From Yinghuangia aomiensis (GTDB lineage Bacteria; Actinomycetota; Actinomycetes; Streptomycetales; Streptomycetaceae), in NCBI RefSeq assembly GCF_039542225.1, contig NZ_BAABHS010000002.1, positions 310,001 to 374,000 of the forward strand: a stretch of DNA of 64,000 nt, in the 5' to 3' direction. Each line of letters opens with the position of its first letter. Position 1 is the first letter of the stretch. The notes under the pieces are model-generated. The model ran no database searches, was not told the origin of the DNA, and saw only the letters and a program-made list of their open reading frames with translations. This document shows positions 58,480-64,000 of this stretch, piece after piece. The translations under genes and the position numbers were made by a program.

Positions 58480-58519
58480 TGCCACGCCGACCGGTCCCGG
58501 TGGGGCGGTCGGCGTGGCA
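58480..58519. terminator. Hairpin, probable terminator for minus-strand gene
   Basis: TGCCACGCCGACCG pairs perfectly with its complement (14 bp) around a 12-nt loop. On the minus strand an ATTTGC run follows. It supports a gene ending at 58586. Confidence 0.6.
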
Positions 58520-58585
58520 GGGAAAGTCAAAGGCAGTGCTGCCGCCGGAGGCGGGCCGCGCCGTTCCTGGGGAAGCTCCGACGTG

Positions 58586-58864
58586 TCAGAGCGAAATGCG
58601 GCGGCGCAGGCCGCGCAGAGGCGCGGTCAGGACGGCGCGGGACAGGCGGTGGCCGGCCCGCGACGGGCGCGGCGTTATGTCCTGGATGAGCGTGGCGGAC
58701 TCGCGTGCGGCCACTGCGGCAACCGTGCCCGGATCGGGAGCCGCGGCCGGTGCCGGGGCATGCCCGAAGAGGGCGAGGTGCCGTTCGAGTCGGTCACCGC
58801 TGCCGCCGCGCAGGGTGTCGACCGCGGGGATCGGAACCCGCCGCGGCCTGCTCGAATGGTCCAT
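58586..58864 (-). CDS. Hypothetical protein (about 92 aa)
   Basis: An open frame starting MDHSSRPRRVPIPAVD with GGSGDRLERHLALFGHAPAP in the middle and a basic end, LTAPLRGLRRRISL. No domain is recognised. A frame longer by 22 residues (ATG at 58930) is possible. AGGA abuts the chosen ATG too closely for a normal ribosome binding site. Support comes from actinomycete-like codon use and the hairpin 67 bp after its stop. It could still be spurious. Confidence 0.4.
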   Translation of the reverse strand: MDHSSRPRRVPIPAVDTLRGGSGDRLERHLALFGHAPAPAAAPDPGTVAAVAARESATLIQDITPRPSRAGHRLSRAVLTAPLRGLRRRISL

Positions 58865-59245
58865 TCCTGATATGACCACGACGCAGACCGTACCCCATCC
58901 GGGGCGTGCTGTGACCGCGAGTTCGGCCATGCCGCGGGCTGTTTCGGCGGGCTTTCGGCCGGCTTTGCGGACGGCCCGGAAGGTCGATTTCTCGCCGTCC
59001 CCAACCGGATCGACTTACCTCCCGCAGCAGAACGGGCCAATCGGGCGAATCGTGCGGTCATATATCGATTCGACGACGTGCCGGGAACGGGTGACCGGGG
59101 TGGCGGCGCGCGCATTTCCGGAATCCCCGGCCAGGGAATGTGACGAACGTCATGTCCCGCGTGCCGCGCATTCCGGACCCCTGTTGATCTCACGCCGAAC
59201 GGACTACCGTGCCGCGCCACGGAACGGCGGGAACGGGAGCGCGCG
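58865..59245. other. Intergenic region upstream of oxidoreductase gene
   Basis: About 380 bp, less GC-rich than the genes. TGACG-AA-CGTCA at 59141-59152 is a perfect dyad. TGTTGA (59183) and TACCGT (59206-59211), 17 nt apart, make a candidate promoter for the oxidoreductase gene. No coding frame is supported. Confidence 0.4.
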
Positions 59246-60340
59246 ATGGCGGACGGCAAACTGGGTGTGGTCATAGTCGGGACCGGTTTCGGGTGCCTCA
59301 CGCACCTGCCCGCGTTCCGCGACGCCGGGTTCGAGGTGAAGGCCCTCGTCGGCCGCGACCCGGAGAAGACCGCGGCCCGCGCGGAACGGTTCGGAGTGCC
59401 GCACGCGGTGACCTCCCTCGCCGACGCGCTCGCGCTGGACGGCGTCGACGCGGTCAGCGTCGCCACGCCGCCCAACACGCACGCCGACCTCGTGGTCGAG
59501 GCCGTCGAGGCCGGCAAGCACGTGGTGTGCGAGAAGCCGTTCGCGGCCGACCTCGGCGAGGCCCGGCGCATGCTCGCGGCAGCCGAGAAGGCCGGCGTGG
59601 TGCACCTGCTCGGCACCGAGTTCCGCTGGTCGGCGTCGCAGGCGCTGCTCGCCCGGCTGGTCGCCGAAGGCGCCGTCGGCACGCCCCGCTTGGCAACCTG
59701 GCTGCTGCACATCCCGGTGCTCGCCGGACCCGCCGCCGAAGTTCCGGAGTGGTGGGGCCGTGCCGAGGACGGCGGCGGCTGGCTCGGCGCGCACGCGACC
59801 CACTGGATCGACCAGATCCGCTACACGCTCGGCGAGTTCGAGGGCGTGAGCGCGGGCCTGCCGATCGTGTCGGACCGGCCCGGCCAGACCGCCGAGGACA
59901 CCTTCAACATCCGCTTCCGCACGGTCACCGGCGTGGAGGGCTCGCTGCAGAGCTCGTCGGGCGTGTACGGGCCGCCGCTCATGACCACGCGCGTTGCGGG
60001 CACCCACGGCACCGCCTGGGTCGAGTTCGACGACGTGTACGTCGGCGACGCGGAAGGCGACCGCAAGATCGCGGTCCCGGACGACCTGGCGAACCCGGCG
60101 CCCGAGCCGCCGCCCGGCGACCTGCTGCACACCGCGTACGACCTGCTCCACTGCATGGGCATCGACCGGGCGCCCTACGCGCGCCTGGCGGGCACCTTCC
60201 GCGACCTGATCCTCGGCCGCGAGGTGCCCGCCGACCCGCCGTACGCCACGTTTGCGGACGGCGTCGCCGGGCAGGCCGTGCTGGACGCCGTGCGCAAGTC
60301 CGCCGCGGACGGCGCCTGGGTGCCGGTCGCGCGGGCCTGA
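59246..60340 (+). CDS. Gfo/Idh/MocA family NAD(P)-dependent oxidoreductase
   Basis: A 364-residue oxidoreductase. LGVVIVGTGFGCLTHLPAFRDAGF is the Rossmann loop, VCEKPFAADLGEARRML the conserved E-K-P motif with the catalytic Lys, and GGWLGAHATHWIDQIRYTLGE the substrate-side His region. Members oxidise sugars, inositols or related polyols. No sugar transporter or regulator adjoins, so the substrate is open. GGAACGGGAG precedes the ATG. It lies between the two initiator tRNA genes. Confidence 0.88.
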   Translation: MADGKLGVVIVGTGFGCLTHLPAFRDAGFEVKALVGRDPEKTAARAERFGVPHAVTSLADALALDGVDAVSVATPPNTHADLVVEAVEAGKHVVCEKPFAADLGEARRMLAAAEKAGVVHLLGTEFRWSASQALLARLVAEGAVGTPRLATWLLHIPVLAGPAAEVPEWWGRAEDGGGWLGAHATHWIDQIRYTLGEFEGVSAGLPIVSDRPGQTAEDTFNIRFRTVTGVEGSLQSSSGVYGPPLMTTRVAGTHGTAWVEFDDVYVGDAEGDRKIAVPDDLANPAPEPPPGDLLHTAYDLLHCMGIDRAPYARLAGTFRDLILGREVPADPPYATFADGVAGQAVLDAVRKSAADGAWVPVARA

Positions 60341-60403
60341 CGACGGGCCTGCGGCAATCGATTTGGACTATCGGGCCCGCTGCCGTACTGTTGTCTTCAC
60401 CGA

Positions 60404-60480
60404 CGCGGGGTGGAGCAGCTCGGTAGCTCGCTGGGCTCATAACCCAGAGGTCGCAGGTTCAAATCCTGTCCCCGCTACCA
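60404..60480 (+). tRNA. Initiator tRNA-fMet (CAT), copy 2
   Basis: Identical over all 77 nt to copy 1, including the encoded CCA, the GGG/CCC anticodon stem and C1-U72. Only the tRNA and the GA just before it are shared; the flanks differ, including the terminators. TACTGTTGT about 20 nt upstream may be its -10. Confidence 0.95.
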
Positions 60481-60488
60481 CGTACGAG

Positions 60489-60517
60489 GTCCGGTCGCCG
60501 AACAGGCGGCCGGGCCT
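60489..60517 (+). terminator. Terminator of tRNA-fMet copy 2
   Basis: GGTCCGGTCGCC pairs with GGCGGCCGGGCC (12 bp with two G-T wobbles) around GAACA, then TTCGTCGTT. Confidence 0.7.
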
Positions 60518-60690
60518 TCGTCGTTACTGTCACTCGATTGACATCTTTCTATCGAGAAATCGACCCTGACGCGTGCGTCCGATGATGCGACGATGGACGC
60601 ATGGGGGCAGAGCGGGGTCAAGGGGAGCGGAGCGCGCACGCGCGACCGCCACTCGACGCTGCCCGAAATCGGGGCCACGCAACTCCCGGC

Positions 60691-62583
60691 ATGGTCGCGG
60701 GAGATGACGACGGGTGGGGCGAAGACCCGGACACCGTCGTCCTGGACCGCGGCCGCGCCGACGCATTCGCCCGTGGCCGGGCCAAACGCCCCGACGACTA
60801 CGCGGTGTTGGTGCCGTTCCGGTCGCGCCGCCGCGGCTCGGGCGACGATCTCGCGGGCGGTGACGACCCGGGCCTGGAACCGGGAGAGGATCTCGACCGC
60901 CGCGAACTCGCCGAACTGGAACGCCGCTACCGCGAACGCGCGGGCCGCGACGCGACCGCGGCCAGCCGGCTCGGCCTCCTGCTGCTGCGCCGCGGCGACG
61001 CGGAAGCCGAGACGTGGCTGCGCCGTGCGGCGGAATCCGGCCACCGCGGTGCGGCGACGAACCTCGGCGTGCTCATGCACCGCGAGGACCGGGTCGACGA
61101 GGCACGCCGCTGGTGGCTGCGCGCCGCCGAGGCGGGCAGTCGGATCGCCGCGTTCTCGCTCGGGGCGCTGTTGTTGGACGGCGCGCCGGAGGATGCGGGG
61201 CCGCACGAGTCGGAGGACGTCGGCCAGGCGCTGTACTGGCTGCGCAATGCCGCCGAAGCGGGGCACGTCCGGGCCGCGTTGGTGCTGGGCGAGTTCCACG
61301 AGCAGCGGGGGCAGGCCGGGGCCGAGCGCTGGTACCGGCGCGCGGCTGAGGCCGGGCATCCCGAGGCGGCGTACCGGCTCGGCCGGACCGGGCAGGAGCG
61401 CGGCGACGAACGCGCCGCGGCGGCCTGGTTCTTGCGGGCCGCGTCGTGCGGGCACATCCGCGCCGCGGTGCGGCTGGCGCAGTTGCTGCAGCGGGCGGGC
61501 GATCTGCCGGAGGCGGAGAGCTGGTTCCGGCTGGCCGCGGAGGAAGGCGATGCGGCGGCCGCGCGGGCGCTCGGGTTCCTGCGCCAGGACGGCGGCGACG
61601 TGGACGGTGCGGCGCACTGGTGGCGGCGTGCCGCGGAGGACGGCGACGGGACTGCGGCGAACGCGCTCGGTGCGCTGCTGGCCGCCGAAGGGCGGGCTGC
61701 CGAGGCCGCGCACTGGTACGAACGCGCCGCGGCGACGGGCGAGTCCAACGGTGCCTTCAACCTCGGCCTGCTGCACGCCTCGCGCGAGGACGACGCGGAA
61801 GCCGAGCGCTGGTACCGGATGGCCGCGTACGCGGGGCACGCCGAGGCGGCGAACGCGCTCGCCGGGCTGCTGCTGGCCCGCGACGACGAAGAAGAGGCCG
61901 AGGTGTGGTTCGCGCGCGCCAGCGAAGCGGGCAGCATCGACGGCGCGTACAACCTGGGCATCCTCTACGCGCGTCGGCCGACCGCGGAGGGGGCCGCGGC
62001 GGCGGAGCGGTGCTGGGCGCGGGCGTGCGAATCCGGCCATCCGGACGCGGCGTTGCAGTTCGGCATGATCCTGGAGCGGCGTGGCGCGGCGGAGGCCGCG
62101 GTGCGGGCGTACCGGGTGGCGGCGGCGGCCGGGCGCACGGTGGGTGCGGTGCGGCTCGCGGCGTTGCTGGCGCAGCTCGGCGACGCGGCGGGTGCCGAGG
62201 ACTGGTACGCGGCGGCGGCCGATGCGGGGCACGTCCCGGCCATGCTGCGCTGTGGTGTGCTGCTCGCCCGGCGCGGTGCCGAAGGGTCGGCGGCGCGGCG
62301 GTTCCGGGCGGCCGCGGATGCGGGAAGTGTGGCCGGCGCCTGGAACTTGGGCCTGGTGCATCTGCGGCGCGGGGATCCGAAGGGTGCCGAGCCGTGGCTG
62401 CGGGCGGCGGCCGAGCACGGGCACGGGCGGGCCGCGATGCGGCTGGTCGTCCTGGCGCTGAAACGGAGCGACGTGGCGGCGGCGGAACGCTGGTGCGGTC
62501 CGGTGATCGCCTACGGGCCGCCGGAACTCGCGGCGCGCGCGGAGCGGTTGCTCCATGCGCTGCGCGCCGAGATGGCGTCCTGA
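60691..62583 (+). CDS. Sel1-repeat (TPR-like) protein
   Basis: About 630 residues built of some 13 Sel1-like repeats of 36-38 residues, each of the form A-E-x-W-x-x-x-A-A-E-x-G-x-x-x-A-A-x-x-L-G-x-L, for example AERWYRMAAYAGHAEAANALAGLL. Such solenoids are protein-interaction scaffolds; no enzymatic domain is present. The first 65 residues are acidic and Arg-rich. The frame is open to an ATG at 60601, but codons between 60601 and 60690 show low third-position GC, so the ATG at 60691 is preferred. Neither has a strong ribosome binding site. Partner unknown. A 14-bp hairpin follows. Confidence 0.82.
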   Translation: MVAGDDDGWGEDPDTVVLDRGRADAFARGRAKRPDDYAVLVPFRSRRRGSGDDLAGGDDPGLEPGEDLDRRELAELERRYRERAGRDATAASRLGLLLLRRGDAEAETWLRRAAESGHRGAATNLGVLMHREDRVDEARRWWLRAAEAGSRIAAFSLGALLLDGAPEDAGPHESEDVGQALYWLRNAAEAGHVRAALVLGEFHEQRGQAGAERWYRRAAEAGHPEAAYRLGRTGQERGDERAAAAWFLRAASCGHIRAAVRLAQLLQRAGDLPEAESWFRLAAEEGDAAAARALGFLRQDGGDVDGAAHWWRRAAEDGDGTAANALGALLAAEGRAAEAAHWYERAAATGESNGAFNLGLLHASREDDAEAERWYRMAAYAGHAEAANALAGLLLARDDEEEAEVWFARASEAGSIDGAYNLGILYARRPTAEGAAAAERCWARACESGHPDAALQFGMILERRGAAEAAVRAYRVAAAAGRTVGAVRLAALLAQLGDAAGAEDWYAAAADAGHVPAMLRCGVLLARRGAEGSAARRFRAAADAGSVAGAWNLGLVHLRRGDPKGAEPWLRAAAEHGHGRAAMRLVVLALKRSDVAAAERWCGPVIAYGPPELAARAERLLHALRAEMAS

Positions 62584-62608
62584 TCCGGGCGTCCCGCGTC
62601 GACGCGAC

Positions 62609-62638
62609 GCGGCACCGGCCTGTGCAGGCCGGTGCCGC
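62609..62638. terminator. Bidirectional terminator
   Basis: GCGGCACCGGCCTG and its complement form a 14-bp stem around TG, between the convergent Sel1-repeat and substrate-binding protein genes. Confidence 0.75.
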
Positions 62639-62656
62639 GGAGGTGCGGGGTGCGGG

Positions 62657-63805
62657 TCAGCCGTTGTGGCCGACGGCTTCCGCGTAGAAGGACCGGTCCA
62701 CGAGCTTGTCCTCGGGCAGCGCCGGTGCTTCGACGACCTTGCCGGCGACGAACTGCTCCTGGGCCTTGTCGACGGTGCCCTTGCGGATCTCCCAGTCGGT
62801 CACCAGGGACGGCACGGCCGACAGCAGTTCGGGCTTGCTGCCGAGCGTGGTGGCGAGTTCCTGGACGAACGCCGGGTCGGACTTGTAGTCGCCGGCGAAG
62901 TAGGTGTTGATCGTGCGGATCAGCGCCCGCGCGAACGCGACGCCGGCGTCGCGGTTCTTCTCCAGCAGGTTCGGGCCGTAGAGGAAGCCGCCGATCGGCT
63001 CGCCGGCGGGCTGGCCGCCGAGGAACGCGTAGCCGGGCTTGTTGTCGAAGTTCTTCCAGACCGGGTCGAGCAGCCAGGCCGCGTCGACGCCGCCGTTCTC
63101 CAGCGCCTGCGCGACGCCCTGCGCGTCGAGCTGCTTGAAGTCGACGTCGGTGGGCTTGGCGTTGTGCTTGTCCAGCACCGACGCGATCGGGTACATGATG
63201 ATCGACGTCTTGCCGACCAGCGAGCCGAAGGACTTGCCCTTGAGGTCGACCTGTTCGGCGGTCTGGCCGTCCTTGAGGCGGGCCCACACGCCGGACTTCG
63301 ACTTGGGGTCGGACGAGTAGTTGCCGAGGACCCACTTGACGTCGAAGTTCTGCTTTGCGGCGTTGACGAAGCCGGCCTCGGGCGCCGAGTAGAGGGCGTC
63401 GATCTGGCCCTTGGCGAGCGAGGTGATGGCGTCGGTCGACGGCATCTGCTTGATCTCGACGTCGAGGTTTTCCTTGTCGAACTCGCCCTTGGCCTTGGCC
63501 ATGCGCAGCGGGCCGAGGTATTCGGCGGAGAGCGTGCCCGCGGTGACGACGATCTTGGTCTTGGCGGCGAGCGGCTTGGGCGCGGGGGTGTTGGGCGCGC
63601 AGCGGGCCGGGGCGCGGGTGGGGGACAGGTCGGCCGGGTCGGTCCAGCCCTTCTCACATCCGGCGACGGCGGCGACGGGCGTGGTGGGGGACGGGGCGGA
63701 CTTGGCGTTGTCGGTCTTGTTCCCGTCGTCCGACGAGACGCACGCGGTGAGCAGTGCGGTGCACGCGAGCAAGACCGTGGCCACGGTGGTGTGGCGACGT
63801 GCCAT
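62657..63805 (-). CDS. ABC transporter substrate-binding lipoprotein (sulfonate/nitrate/taurine type)
   Basis: A 382-residue lipoprotein with lipobox ALLTAC (Cys near 22), a Pro/Ala-rich spacer, then an NMT1/SsuA-like binding domain: AEYLGPLRMAKAKGEFDKENLDVEIKQMPSTDAITSLAKGQIDALYSAPEAGFVNAA. This family binds aliphatic sulfonates, taurine, nitrate or pyrimidine precursors. A short Cys pair (GCEKGWTDP, ARCAPN) between lipobox and domain may be a disulphide. The permease gene follows on the same strand after 75 bp upstream in coordinate terms, that is, it precedes this gene in the transcript. Confidence 0.88.
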   Translation of the reverse strand: MARRHTTVATVLLACTALLTACVSSDDGNKTDNAKSAPSPTTPVAAVAGCEKGWTDPADLSPTRAPARCAPNTPAPKPLAAKTKIVVTAGTLSAEYLGPLRMAKAKGEFDKENLDVEIKQMPSTDAITSLAKGQIDALYSAPEAGFVNAAKQNFDVKWVLGNYSSDPKSKSGVWARLKDGQTAEQVDLKGKSFGSLVGKTSIIMYPIASVLDKHNAKPTDVDFKQLDAQGVAQALENGGVDAAWLLDPVWKNFDNKPGYAFLGGQPAGEPIGGFLYGPNLLEKNRDAGVAFARALIRTINTYFAGDYKSDPAFVQELATTLGSKPELLSAVPSLVTDWEIRKGTVDKAQEQFVAGKVVEAPALPEDKLVDRSFYAEAVGHNG

Positions 63806-63881
63806 GAGGGTTTCCTCCGGGGGACATGAGGTGTGGAGCAGACCGCCGCCGGGGCTGCGGTGGTCCGGCCGTGCGTGCGGC

Positions 63882-64000
63882 TCAGCTGCCGCCGGCGCCG
63901 CGGCGGTCGGGTGCCCACGGGGTGAGCAGCCGGCCGATGAAGCGGACGAGTTCGGAGAAGGCGACGCCCACGATGGCGACGACGATGATGCCGACGTACA
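63882..64000 (-). CDS. ABC transporter permease, C-terminal end only
   Basis: The last 38 residues of a membrane protein: a hydrophobic helix YVGIIVVAIVGVAFSELV, then RFIGRLLTPWAPDRRG and stop. This is the usual end of SsuC/TauC-like permeases. The gene runs off the right edge and lies upstream of the substrate-binding lipoprotein gene on the same strand, so they belong to one importer operon. Confidence 0.8.
   Translation of the reverse strand, partial: YVGIIVVAIVGVAFSELVRFIGRLLTPWAPDRRGAGGS

Noticed and set aside
58514..58870. A 118-codon plus-strand frame with a CGHCGN segment after tRNA-fMet copy 1
   Set aside because: No ribosome binding site, mixed codon pattern, and it is antisense to a somewhat better minus-strand candidate.
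58287..60480. Genomic island bounded by tRNA direct repeats
   Set aside because: Both copies are complete tRNA genes with terminators; only one ordinary oxidoreductase gene (and perhaps one small gene) lies between, with no integrase.

Overview
The window is a chromosomal segment of a high-GC actinomycete. Codons end almost always in G or C, GTG starts are frequent, and several starts sit 6-8 nt behind a -10 box with no ribosome binding site. A Wbl regulator, mycothiol-linked enzymes, a mycoredoxin, AdnA/AdnB, a UPF0182 protein, a DUF6758 protein and TerD/AIM24 proteins point to Streptomyces or a near relative (Streptomycetales) rather than Mycobacterium. The gene content nevertheless follows, with rearrangements, the Mycobacterium tuberculosis Rv3193c-Rv3211 neighbourhood as I remember it. 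No phage, IS element or CRISPR array is visible, so this is core chromosome and not an island.

Left part (1-22 kb): a truncated universal stress protein, an MFS exporter behind a palindromic operator, a MaoC-fold hydratase, ribokinase, a NUDIX protein, a DUF6758 protein and a PHP phosphoesterase. Next comes a mycothiol-dependent formaldehyde detoxification pair (S-hydroxymethylmycothiol dehydrogenase overlapping a metallo-beta-lactamase-fold hydrolase). After an NYN-domain protein and a hydrolase follow a DEAD-box RNA helicase with an apparent CTG start, a ferritin-like protein, a DUF3107 protein with a TetR regulator, a second hydrolase, a DUF3152 membrane zincin, moeZ, and a large membrane protein carrying a degenerate kinase domain. 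An alkyltransferase-like DNA repair protein ends this part.

Centre (22-43 kb): a DNA-repair and redox block. adnA and adnB encode the double-strand-break resection motor-nuclease and are separated here by two lipoprotein genes. Then come a SpoIIE-type phosphatase, an endo/exonuclease-phosphatase protein, nudC, mycoredoxin, uvrD2 and whiB7 (wblC). The whiB7 leader is over 700 nt long and holds a 134-codon upstream ORF ending just before a textbook intrinsic terminator, the layout of antibiotic-responsive attenuation. An ABC1-family kinase and a ThiF-like protein follow.

Right part (43-64 kb): an M48/YgjP-type metallopeptidase, then an AIM24 trio whose first member is a TerD-AIM24 fusion. Next are a NUDIX protein overlapping a DUF2342 metalloprotease, an NAD-dependent epimerase, moaE, a PDZ/Lon-like secreted protease, a PPA1309 protein and a UPF0182 membrane protein. 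Two identical initiator tRNA genes flank an oxidoreductase. A Sel1-repeat protein and the start of a sulfonate/nitrate-type ABC transporter (lipoprotein, then truncated permease) close the window.

Two long intergenic stretches (39.7-40.5 kb and 44.3-45.3 kb) carry degenerate, hairpin-rich repeats that no gene explains. Two pairs of DnaA boxes lie in promoter regions near 35.8 and 43.3 kb.
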